Positions 33,509-44,436 of a stretch of 64,000 bases of DNA are shown piece by piece. This stretch comes from Bretschneidera sinensis (Eukaryota > Streptophyta > Magnoliopsida > Brassicales > Akaniaceae). The stretch covers positions 22,165,501 to 22,229,500 of the forward strand of contig CM043705.1 of the NCBI GenBank assembly GCA_023935145.1. Reading direction: 5' to 3'. Both the position numbers and the translations under genes were made by a program. The notes beneath the pieces were generated by a model, which worked only from the letters and a program-made list of their open reading frames with translations, made no database searches and was not told the DNA's origin. Within the stretch, counting starts at the first letter, position 1. Each line of letters opens with the position of its first letter.

Positions 33509-35126
33509 TGTTGACCCTGAATGATTTTGATAGTAACAAAAATCTTAATTAAGCACTAATAAGTATTACTTAAGTAATATAGATTGTTAATAGTGCTTAT
33601 ACATCAAAAGAGATCAAGATTGTAGAAATTGGTGAATCAATGTTGATGATCTCAAAAGTTAATAAGTTCTCCAAAAGATCAAATTCAAAGAGAATAATTT
33701 AAATGCATCTTCAAAGTCAATAGGGATAAATTATAGATTTTAATCCTAAGATATACTTTGTAAGCATTTCAATTGTTATGAGCTAATTATATTTGTATTG
33801 CATTTTATTATATAGTCTTAATTAATTGAAGATATAAAATCTCCAAGTGATTTTATTAAATGCAAATAAATTCTTTATGCTCAATTCTTAACATTCTCTA
33901 ATTGAATTTAAGAAGAATTTATGTTGACATAGAAAATTACTTGAGCATTTGTAATGTATCATTCTTCATATATCTAGCACACACATTATGCTTAAATTTG
34001 TAATATGTTTTGTCATCATCAAAAATGCCTCAATCAAGAAATTGATTAGATTAATTTTGATGATAACAAAACACTTTTGAAATGTTTAACTTGTGTGTTT
34101 AATGTGCAAGAAAGTTTGATTAAATTAGGAGATTTTTTGGAACTCAAAAATCCAAAAAGAATAAAGAGATATGAAGAAAATTATGCTGAAAACACTGTTC
34201 ATCCAGAAATCACTGTAGCAGCGCTCCAACAGTGACCCAGTCGACTGGGTGAATAGTGCAGTCGACTGGCAAAAGTGGCAGAATGTTCCCAGTCGACTGG
34301 TATGACTTACCAGCCGACTGGTATCACGACCCAGTCGACTGGTAGTTCAAAAATATGACCGTTGGACTCCAAATCTGAACGTTTTAAAGTAAATATTTTT
34401 CAAATTAAAGTCCTAAACGGCCATATTAATTGATTGCTATATAAACCCACTCAATTCAGCATTCAAAAAGAATGAGAAGACATTCAAAAAGAGAAGAACA
34501 CACACACTCAAGTCATTCATTCTTTGAAACTCAAAAAAAGCTTTGAAATACTCATGTTGAGCTATTCTTCAAGCTTTTCTTTGAAAGAGAGATATTATTC
34601 AGTTGTATAAGCTTTCATTTGTTGTCTCTCTACCATTTACTTTACAGCTTTTATTGTAAAGGGATTACTTCCGAGAGGAAGGGGATACTTCTGAGAGGAA
34701 GGGGATTACTTCCGAGAGGAAGGGGATTGTACGGTTTGAGCAACACCCGTAAGTTGCTTAGTTTAGTGAAAGACTTCAAGGAGGATCCTTGAAGAGAGTG
34801 GACGTAGGGTCGGAAGGATTCCGATATTGCCGAACCACTATAAATCGAGTTTGCATCTCTCTAACTCTATCTCCTTAATTACTTTCATAATTACTTGCTT
34901 ATAATTATTTATTATTCAAGTAAATGAGATTGATTGCTTAATTATTTTATAATTCAATTATCATTTCTATATTAAGCAATAAACTCTCTCATCTTTGTGC
35001 TAGTAATTTAGAAAGATTTAATTCCGCATATATTTTGTTATTTGAGATTGCAAAAAAGTATTTAATTTTTTTAATACCCAATTCACCCCCCTCTTGGGTA
35101 TTGCCATAGTATATTTTGGACCTACA
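33509..35126 (+). repeat. 3' LTR of the SIRE-like element
   Basis: 1618 bp, same ends as the 5' LTR. The 31-bp length difference lies mostly in the palindrome cluster, where one unit is altered (CCAGCCGACTGG) and the spacer differs. Elsewhere only scattered substitutions were seen. Confidence 0.93.
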
Positions 35127-35363
35127 AGTATATATAACCCCCAAGGTACACATGGTTCATTCATTATTCATTCTTTACACACCAACACTGTTCTCTATTG
35201 CTCTCCCTTCAACACATAAAACGAAAAACTTAAGCATTAGAGAGTCGTTTGAGGCATCACCCCCTCTCTCCTTCCAATGACCTTAAAATTACCGTTATCC
35301 ATTTCGTGTGTGCATATCAAACGTTCCACCCAATCACTCAATGACAGATTTCTGACGCCAACA
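35127..35363 (+). repeat. 3' LTR of Tat-like element 1, right fragment
   Basis: Starts with the second AGTAT copy and continues ATATAACCCCCAAGGTAC as in the 5' LTR from 17474, ending GACGCCAACA. Its distance from the 5' LTR (roughly 20% by eye) shows that the host element is much older than the inserted one. Confidence 0.85.
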
Positions 35364-36915
35364 CTTGTTATCCAAATTAACTAGAACTATAAAGAAACGA
35401 CGAAGAAAGAAAGAGACTGGATCAGTAGAAATGAACGATAAATAATGCTAATACTTGAATTCATAGCTACGTGAAAAATGAAAATGAGAATAAAATGCAT
35501 AAATGGACTTTGGTGAATGTGGGCGCATTTGGAAGTTGTCATTACACACATCCATGCCGTTATGTATCTAGAAAGGTGAAGCTTTGGAATTTTGTTTTGA
35601 GTTCTTGAATTTTGTGACGACAAGTGGACCAGGTCAATTTCTGGGCTTGATTAAAATAAAGTGTGCAAATCGATCGGTTATTGAATCGAAATATCAGTTT
35701 GGTACGGTATGAGCTTTTTTTGTTTTACTGATCATGCCTAACTTATTCAAGAGAATAAAATAAAACTATACGTGACACAATCCAGTAGTTTTTAGTTTAA
35801 CAGTTATTATTTTAAATCAAATATATATAAATATCGTGAGTTTTGAATTCGATTTTTTATATCAATAATTTTGTTATTAAATAAAACAAAAAACAACTTA
35901 GGCGCACTATAATAAAAACTTAGCCGCTACCGTGCAAAAATCCTTGGTAAATAACATCAATTCTAGGCCAAAAACAAATTTAGCCCTCGTCGAATATCAA
36001 AAGTCTCAAAAAAAAAAATAATAATAATATCAATACCATAACGAAAATTTGTGGTTTGGTTAATTTGATTAGATAATTCTTGAATAACGCACACCTAAAG
36101 ATGGCAACCGAATCGGATCAATCGGGTTTGAATCAGATTAGATTTAGGTCATATTGAATTTCGTATCGTTCGGATCACGATCATTTTAAATAGAGTTCTC
36201 ACTTCAATCTCATGTTGTATCGACTCTCGAGTCAGATCAACAAAATAGATATTTATTTTTAATTAAAAAATATATTTTATTTACATATAATAAAACTAAA
36301 TGAGTTACATTATCAAATACGTAAAAATTAATTAATAATAAATCAATACTTAATTTTTTAAATAATATATTTAATTCTTTAATACAATATGCAATGTTAT
36401 AATTCTTAATCTCAAAATTCAATCTTCAATGATCACAGACAATTGGTCCACAAAATTATTCCCACTAGCATCTTATACCAAATTTGAAGATTAAATTATA
36501 AAACAGGACGAAGAGAGTATGAATTCCTGAAAAGATGGACAAACACCAAGTAACAAGCTACTTCCATAACGGTTTCAAATCACTCTAAAATTCAGTAATA
36601 GTTAACTCAAGAATACACATTTATAGTAATCTTCGTACATTTCAGAAAAATTTAAGAAAAAATGTGGAGACAAGGAAAACCCCCAGAAATTGACAATAGA
36701 TGCTTGAAAAATAAATAAAGCCAAAAAAAATGACCGTGAACATAAAAACAGGACAAAAATCTAAAGATCAAATAATAGTTAGCAATCGTGGTTTAGTATC
36801 TCAGGTATGGCCCCATAATCAAACGTTTTCTTCATTATCACAAAGTACTCGTGTGCCTTCATTGCAACCATTTCTCTCCATCTCCAATTAAGCTTGGTTA
36901 TGACTTTGGAGGCCT
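35364..36915. other. Intergenic DNA downstream of the helicase gene
   Basis: AT-rich, without a supported gene. It should include the 3' untranslated region of the minus-strand helicase gene next to 36916. A stretch at 36095-36240 resembles scattered repeat DNA but could not be assigned. Confidence 0.5.
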
Positions 36916-39900
36916 TCACCATTTGTTGCGGCTTCTCCCACCACTAGAACCATTGGAAAACCTATTATTCCTTTGGCCAGAAAATGCACCCCTGCCACCT
37001 CTGTCCCCTGAAAACCTGCTCCCACCACCAAAACCACCCCGGCCACCACTGCCGAACCTGCCCCCCTTTGACTGCTCCCTCTCCTGCAAGCGAGGCAATT
37101 CTTTCACCACCTCTAAGCTCACATTAGCTGCATTTTGCTGACCTGCTAATAAATAATGCAAAATGATACATGAAACTAAGATGAGATATGACCAACAATA
37201 ATAGTAATCTAATGCTAACAAGGAACAAATTTAAGAATCATGCTCAACAAGATGATACTGCTTCAAGTTAACAGTCAGCTATCAATAAATTATATTACAA
37301 ACACAGAACTGTACCATCAAGAAACACGTCCAAATCTTCTTGTGCCACATCAAACACGGCACCCATTCCATCAGCTGTGAGAGAGAGACCCTGCACTGAC
37401 TCAACTTTCTCCTCAGGCAAGAATCTCCTCAAAACACCATATGCGAATCTACAAAGAATTCATGAAACCAAAACAGACATTAGTTATCACAGATGGCTCA
37501 GTTGAAGAAACAACAGGTTGGTTTTCACAAAAGAGGGTTTGGGGGAGGGGTCACAGAACAAAACATCGATAAAAGAACATTTCTGAAGAAACAAAATTTT
37601 GGACAACCAGCCACTGAACTAGCTCATGTTTTAACTTTTTGTGTTTTGCCTGTAGGAACTCAATTTCAATAACAGTCGACAGAAAACAGCTAAACATCCA
37701 TGACTTGGGATCCAGGTCACTTAATTAGAAGACTTGCAGCCCTAATTAGCCCAACCCAATAAAAAGATGATAAGAGACCCAGTTCAATGTCATTGGGTGA
37801 AATTCATTAGCTGATAGGTATGATTTAAAAACCACAATCAAGAAAAAATATACTTAGATAAGAGTTAAATCAGAGGCTATTATTATTGTCTTCTAAATGA
37901 AGCATGACTGAGATAAATATATGTGGAAAAGGGAGAGAAAATCATGTAGTGTTGATTCTCTATTCATAATTTCTTTGATACAGAAAATACTAGAAAGAGC
38001 AAACAAAGGATGAAAATCTCCCTACTGATCTATGATATCTGAATGGGAGAAAAATACCCGGATCAAATCCCTTACCTTGTGCCCCTTTAGTTAACCTTAA
38101 CTTAGGCAAAAAAAGGGGGGCAAAGTTGTACGAACTCTTGTTTTGTTATTTTAGTTAAGTTAGGTTTAACTCTGAAGAGATATCAAAGATGAAAAAGAGC
38201 AGAAAATACTAGAAAGAGCCAACAAGGGATGAAAATCTCCCTACTGATCTATGATATCTGAATGGGGGAAAAATACCCGGATCAAATCCCTTACCTTGTG
38301 CCCCTGTACTTAACCTTAACTTAGGCAAAAAAAGGAGGCAAAGTTGTACAAACTCTTGTTTTGTTATTTTAGTTAAGTTAGGTTCAAGTCTGAAGAGATA
38401 TCAAAGATGAAAAAGAGAGGTGATAAGCTTTGAGCCTTTAGAGTGCTTACGATGGTGTATAGATGGGTTTTCCAACTTCAAGAAGTAGCGTAACATGGTT
38501 CTCCATAGAAGTGAGAATTGATCTTTTCTTTATCTCAGTATAACCCTGAAATGTCATGCAAGTTCAATGATAAATACAAAATTGAACATCACGAAAGTAT
38601 ACTGTTAAATATGATTCTTTTTTTTTTTTTTTGAGGGGGATCAACAGAATAACTCACAGCAGCCTTGGCAAGTGCTTTTGCAAGTAGTTCTTCTGCAGAT
38701 AGACCAGAAGTTTTCAGTAGCTCTTTAGCAGCAGGCAAGAATGCAGGAACAACACTGCAATTTGATACGTATCAATATCAGGAGATTACAGCACAGAAGT
38801 ACCCCATCAAATAACATTGATAGAAAATATACCTGTCAGAAACTTGAGTTATTGTTTCCGCTGCTTCTACACCAGCAGTTTTGGCAATATCAACTGGCTG
38901 AGGAGCAGATATGTGCTCAAATTTCACACCAGATTCTCTTTCTATCTTCGAAAAATTTGACTTTCTAGGATCATAAAGCATGACGGCAATTCCAGTATTG
39001 CCTGAAAAAATAACAGCACCTCTAAGCACCTTATCAAACACCAGATATTCAAAAGAATAATAAGTTGTAAGTTTTCTGCTTTACCTGCTCTTCCTGTTCG
39101 TCCAGATCGATGAATATATGCTTCAACATCACGTGGAGGCTCACACTAAAACACAAACAATAATGTAAGCCTATTTGAGATGAAAGAGATAAAACAAGAA
39201 GGTTTCAAAGACATAAAGCCCATAGCCCCATAGGAACCTGGATAATTAACTGCACATCATTAATATCCAATCCCCTTGCTGCAACATTTGTAGCGACCAA
39301 GGTCATGAACTTGCCAGACCTAAATCCAGAAAGAGTTATCTGAGAGTACAAGAGCAGAAATCAGGAAACAAGAAGATGAAACAATTTCATCCCAAACCGA
39401 GAAAATTTCAAAATAAATTGGAAAACATGATATCCCCCTTCTGTATTATACTTGGGCAACCATCTAGAAGAAGGGCAACCAAAATAATTCACCTCGCGCT
39501 GAGCCTGTTGTATGTCCCCATGCAAAGCACGTGCCCCAGGCAACAACTCGGCAAGCTCAGAAGCAGAATCCTTTGTCTCAGTGAAAATAATCGCACGGCC
39601 TCCACTGAATCAAGACCATCAGTCAGGAAGATGACAAGAAGTGAATAAGATGATTAAGAACAATCATCAAAGGGATAACATCAATCTATCATAGAGCCCT
39701 AGCAACTGACCTGCTATAATATCGAATGATATCAGGAATAACCTGAGACCTTGCTGCTTTATTACAAGGAAGAACAATATGCCTGACATCGTTACTAGCC
39801 TTCATTTTCTCATTACCAACAAGATCGATTGTTTTCTTATTTGATTTAAGAAATCTAGAAGCAATCTGGCAATGCCCAAATATGAGTTTCAGTCAAATGG

Positions 39901-41853
39901 GAAAAGGGGAAGAACAATGTTACAGAATAATTAATATTTACTAGAAAATGTAGTGCAAATATAAAAGCTGAAAAGTGGAATTCAGAAAGATATTAAAACC
40001 CAAGATAAAGGTTAAGGGTTAAGAATCGCACATTCTTCACCCAACTCGGCAAGGTGGCACTAAAGAGAAGTGTCTGAACTTTACTTACATCCTCTACCTT
40101 TCCTGCAAAGTTCAATGAAAAAAGGATTACTTATTCTAAGTGAAAATCATACACTCAATGAAATTAAACAGCAGACTGACATTGCCACTTAATTAATGCA
40201 TTATAGTAACAACTTGGGGTAATTTGAACGTGTGACCAATGCACTGTACTTTTTTTACAGTTATTTACCACTTCAATATATACAATGACAGCTTCGATCA
40301 TTCATGAAGATAGCAATACAACTATACCGTACAGGACTACGATATCACTAAACATTCCACTAACATAATCATTTAAGAAATGCCAAATCATGTGAAAAAT
40401 TGCATACCTAATATAAGTTCAACATCTTCAACAAATCCCATCCTCAGCATTTCATCAGCCTCATCAAGTACTCGAAACTTTAAAGTGCTGAAGTTAATGT
40501 TGCCCCTCTCTATGTGATCCTACATCAAATTTGCATGGAATGTAACAATTATTGGAGGAATGCATAAACCAAAACTTCACATAGATTGTGATTATAGACA
40601 TTTGCAAGACTAGTTCAAAAGCCCTCTTTCTCTTTTTATTGAAGAGCTCGAATTTTAATTATATTAGAAAAAACTAGTTACCTTAACGCGGCCAGGTGTT
40701 GCAACAACTATATCAACCCCTCTCTTCAATTTAATCTCCTGGGAATGGTAAGGAGCACCTCCATATAAACAGCATGATGTCAAACCAACCGCTCCACCAT
40801 AAACTTCAAAGTCAGAAAACACCTACAACAAACAAAAACATATTGTCAAAAAAAATACTACTAAAGAAAAGAAAAATTGGAGTATTACGTCAATGATTTT
40901 ATACCTGTTTAGCCAACTCCCTAGTTGGTAAAAGTACCAGAACACTTGGAGATCTGCCATATCCAGTCTTCCTCGATCCTTTTGCAGGCCCATTTGTTAG
41001 AGACTCCAAGATGGGTAACACAAAGGCCAGTGTTTTACCCTGCATAATACCACACAATAGCAATAAAGAATCTTTAAAACAAATCAAAATACGAGTACAA
41101 TATTCATCAGTTAACTAGAAATAAATGAGTTCAATTTCATTCTTTACTGAACATATTTACAATTCATTATAAATAAACGCAAAGTCCATTGCCCTTCAAG
41201 TTAGAGGCTACACGATGTGTAGGACTTTCATTACCTAAACAAAATTTCATCTTTGCTATTAGCAAACAGATGCACATATGATTTAATAATGAAAATATTT
41301 ACATTATAAAAACACCAAAACAGCCTTAAAACAAACAAAACCACAATCCATAGCCAAATTCGAAAAACGCTCAATTACTCAAAATGATTAAAAGGTAGTA
41401 ATGAGATTATACCTGACCGGTACGCGCGCGGCCGACCAAGTCCGAGCCATCAAGAACCATGTCAAAAGTCATGGCCTGAATGGGAAACAACGACTCGATC
41501 CCCTTCTCCTTAAGTTTCTCCCTCAACGGCTCCGAAATCCGAAACCTTGATATCGCATTCAGGTCCTCACTCTTCGCTTCCTCCTCCTTCTCCTTCAGTT
41601 TCGCCTTCTTTTTCTTCTTCTCGTTCGAATTCACAGGATCACCTAGCTCTGAGCTCGTCTCACTATTCTCTTCTGATTCTTCTTGTTCGATCTCTGACGC
41701 CTTTCGCTTCTTGTTCTCTTTCTCTTTCTTCTTGCTCTTCTTCTTCTCTGAAAATAATTCTTCCTCTGGTTCTAGGGTTTCAAGAGTTATCTTCTTCTTC
41801 ATCTTCTTCTCTTGTTTCTTCTCTTCGTGGTCAGCTAGAGCTAGTGAAGGCAT
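36916..41853 (-). CDS. RH7: DEAD-box ATP-dependent RNA helicase, RH7/PRH75 type (14 exons, 683 aa)
   Basis: An RNA-unwinding ATPase expected in the nucleolus, in ribosome assembly. Exons from 5' to 3': 41413-41853, 40905-41039, 40682-40822, 40408-40519, 40032-40102, 39711-39865, 39493-39604, 39238-39339, 39085-39145, 38833-39001, 38658-38754, 38451-38545, 37315-37448, 36916-37142. All junctions are GT-AG and keep frame; the total is 2052 nt including TGA. Residues 1-100 are Lys/Glu-rich (nuclear/nucleolar targeting type). Motifs: Q-motif region with FPIQ, ARTGQGKT (143-150), PTRELA (185-190), TPGR (234-237), DEAD (258-261), SAT (291-293), [11 protein letters not shown] (404-414), [10 protein letters not shown] (435-444). 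A GUCT domain follows (about 500-610), then an RGG-rich tail (about 625-683) that binds RNA. All catalytic motifs are intact. Length and domain order fit Arabidopsis RH7; I did not run a search. Confidence 0.95.
37981..38418. repeat. 219-bp tandem duplication inside the twelfth intron of the helicase gene
   Basis: Copies start at 37981 and 38200 and differ by only a few bases. The duplicated segment lies wholly in the intron between exons 38451-38545 and 37315-37448, so the protein is unaffected. Confidence 0.9.
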
Positions 41854-42060
41854 TATATTACAGAAAATACTATTTCTCTGAGTGTATATGAATTAAAGAT
41901 AGATATGTGTAGAGGCTAGAGAAAGAGGTGTTCTCCTGCCAGAGAGGAGGTTCGGCAGTGAGTTGCAGAAGCAGGAGAGAAAGTAAAGAAATGCCGTTAG
42001 GGTTTGTGATCTAATAGTTTGTCGGTGTAATTTTGGCCCGTCCGATGATGAAACCCTAAT
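41854..42060 (-). promoter_or_regulatory. 5' leader and proximal promoter of the helicase gene, with telo-boxes
   Basis: On the minus strand AAACCCTAA (telo-box) lies at 41998-42006, a second one in reverse orientation at 42051-42059, and GGGCC (site II-like core) at 42035-42039. This combination is well known in plant ribosomal-protein and nucleolar gene promoters, which fits the product. No obvious TATA box at a typical distance was noted. Confidence 0.6.
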
Positions 42061-42146
42061 TAATTTGGATCTCTGCCGTTAGATTAGAATCTCATTGAAC
42101 ATTAACTAATTCAGCATGAGCTCACAGGTGCTCAAGCAAAATATCT

Positions 42147-42763
42147 AGAGTATGTTTGGTTCATGGATGATATCTCACTTCATGGCCGTCTGGTTCAAGA
42201 GTAACTCATGGCATATATCGATAACAGTTTTTTTATTTTCAGTTTTTGAAAATTATTTTTTAAAATAAATATTAAAAATAATTTTTTAATATTTTTTGAA
42301 GAAAATATTTTTGAATAAGTGTAACTTAAAAACCGTTTCCAAAACATAAGAAATATTTTTTGGATAATTTTATTTTGAAAACTGTTTTGATACAATTTGT
42401 AATTATTTTTAGTTTTGAATTTAAATTTAAAATCGATATTAATTTTATTTCTCATATTTACTAAATACTTAAAAATTATTAATATTATTTTATTTTTAAA
42501 ATTTTAATATTTTTTATATACCATGTAAGAAGAATGAAACAGAGAAGTGAACACTGATTTTAAGACTATTTTTCGAAAATTATGTTAGAAAACACCAATT
42601 TGAAGTTTTCACAAAATTGTTTTTAAAAACTTATTTTTTTAAAATTGTTTTAGAAAATTACTTTTAAAAACTGTTTGTCAAACATAGAAAAAAGTTTTTG
42701 AAAACTGTTTTCAGTTTTCAAAAACTGAAAACAGTTTTCAAAAACTCTATCCAAACATGCTCT
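42147..42763. mobile_element. MITE-like element with imperfect terminal inverted repeats
   Basis: Ends TAGAGTATGTTTGG and CCAAACATGCTCT are inverted copies over about 13 bp. The interior is very AT-rich, without a gene, and holds a near-perfect palindrome of about 54 bp at 42692-42746 made of TTTTTGAAAACTG-type arms. No target duplication was established. Confidence 0.45.
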
Positions 42764-43565
42764 CAGTTTTTCAAATTAGTTTTAAGTTATAATTTTATTT
42801 TATTTTAATATATTTTTTATTTTTGATTTTTTTCAAAAAATTTATATGTCAAGAATCTAAAATGTTATTTCAAATTATAATTTGATCATTTTGAAGTTAA
42901 TTTTAACATATTTTATCAAACACTAAACAATTTATTTCTTTAAAATAATTTTAAGCATTAAATTATAATTTGATACTAATAAAAATAAGTTGATTTCTTC
43001 AATTGAACCAAACAAACTTAATACTAGCCGATTTCTCTTACAAATACAAGGGGAAAACAAAAGGTTTCATTATTTCCTTGCATTTTACTTTTTGTCTCAA
43101 ATTGATACGATTTAAATTACATCAATTTATCCTTGTTATTTTACTTTTGTCTCAAATTGGTTCTTGTAATTTAAATTGTATCAATTTATCACTTATATTT
43201 AACTGTAATCTCCAAAGGCTCTTTTTATCTAGACATTCAATCAAAATGTTTAGATCTTCTTTATTAAATATTTTTGTTATTTTATTTTTTAAGGGGAAAA
43301 TTTAGTCAATTACCATTTCCATCTAACTTATTAAATTAGTAAGAATTTCTCTTTGATTGACTGCACAAAAAAAAAAAAATAAAAAAAATAAAAAAAAACT
43401 TATCAGAAGTTACAGTAAAATGTAAAGAATAAATTAATACAATTTATAAAAGCTTTAGCATTCAGCTCAATCTCAATTTTTTTCAAACCCACAGCTTTAG
43501 CCATCACAAACCTTTCTTTCAGAGGCCATAATTCAGTCATAACACTACTGACAATCCCCAAGGGC
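42764..43565. other. AT-rich intergenic DNA
   Basis: No gene. About 43078-43190 holds two imperfect copies of a roughly 57-bp segment (TTTTGTCTCAAATTG shared). 43369-43400 is an A-rich low-complexity run. Confidence 0.5.
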
Positions 43566-44436
43566 TTGTTTGGGGAGGGTTTTCAAAAACCCTTTTCAGT
43601 GTTCAAACACTGAAAACCCTTCTCAAACTCCAATTTTAATGTTTGGCAGCAGTTTTGCAAAATAGCTTTCTAAAATGCAGTGTTCAAACACTGATTTTCT
43701 CATCTTATAAATAGGGTCCTTTGGCATCTTTTCTTTTAAGCAGAAGCAAGTGTGGTTTCTGAAATGAGGAGAGAAAAGCACTTTCTGAGGATAGCCATCA
43801 AGAGACTTTTTCCTTGAAATTGAGGTTCGGGTTTCTTCCTGACTCCGAGTGAGGGCACGGGCTTCTTCCAGACTCCGAGTAGGAGTCAAAGGAGGAGTTG
43901 AGCCGTGTTTCTGGATGGTGGGGCCTTCGCGTCCTGGCTTGCTAGGAACAGAAATATAAGAGGGGCGTGGCTGCATACTCCTAGGAAGTTGAGAGCAAAG
44001 CTGTAGCCTCTCTTCCGGCGGTTCTTCTGGTGGCAGCAAGATAAGGGGAATTACTGCCACCCTTTTCTTACAAGCTGGCGAGGGTTTTCCTGAACCTGGG
44101 GCTGATCATAGTCCGCGCTTTCAGTCTCAGGTTCGACCCAAGAAGTTTTAGGGTTCGTGCCGGGAGCTCTTTAGTCCGAAGTGGGTGAAGAAGTTCGTGA
44201 CCGGTGCTGCCTGAAACATTTTGGTTTCCATTATCTTCTTTGTACTTCGAGGCGGTTAAGGTCCTCTTTTATTTGTACTTCGAGATTGTTAGCTGTAAAT
44301 GGTTGTAATCCATTAATATCAATAAATTACCCTTTTTTAATATTCCTGTCTTCGTATGAACTTCCTTTCTCTTGATACTTGTTCGAATTTGATGGCAAAC
44401 TTAACGGACCGAGGGGGGTCCAAAGCCCTCGTACTT
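43566..44436 (+). other. Unassigned transcript-like region with TATA-type and AATAAA-type signals
   Basis: Less AT-rich than its left flank. An inverted repeat TTTTCAGTGTT/AACACTGAAAA sits at 43594-43617, a TATA-like TATAAATAG at 43706-43714, and AATAAA at 44321-44326. No long frame was accepted. It could be a non-autonomous LTR or part of the neighbouring Tat element's outer region. It does not match the LTR at 62151-62786. Confidence 0.35.

Larger units (their letters stand above)
25917..35126 (+). mobile_element. SIRE-like Ty1/copia element, young but pol-defective
   Basis: 9210 bp flanked by AGTAT at 25912-25916 and 35127-35131. LTRs are 1649 and 1618 bp and nearly identical (about seven substitutions seen by eye, plus a local rearrangement in the palindrome cluster). 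The initiator tRNA-Met primer site follows the 5' LTR, and a polypurine tract AAAAAGGGGGAGA precedes the 3' LTR. Gag is open; protease, integrase, RT and RNase H are interrupted by three stops and three frame changes. A 1-kb non-coding region separates pol from the 3' LTR; no env-like frame is seen. SIRE/Maximus affiliation is inferred from size, LTR length and pol style. Confidence 0.93.
17208..35363 (+). mobile_element. Tat-like Ty3/gypsy element 1, decayed, with antisense gene and nested SIRE-like insertion
   Basis: Order on the plus strand: LTR (17208-17712), primer-site region, gag, protease, RT, RNase H, integrase (to about 22760), an antisense gene (25185-23093), a 48-bp tandem array, and a 3' LTR split by the copia insertion at 25917-35126. 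Coding regions carry many stops. A clear target duplication is not seen (TTTCT against CTTGT), consistent with age or a rearranged end. Antisense extra frames are a known feature of the Tat lineage. Confidence 0.85.

Noticed and set aside
36851..37141. Pro/Leu-rich plus-strand frame
   Set aside because: It is the complement of the RGG-rich helicase tail; the minus strand carries spliced, domain-consistent coding.
41480..41891. Ser/Phe-rich plus-strand frames opposite helicase exon 1
   Set aside because: They are the complement of the Lys/Glu-rich N-terminus of the helicase.
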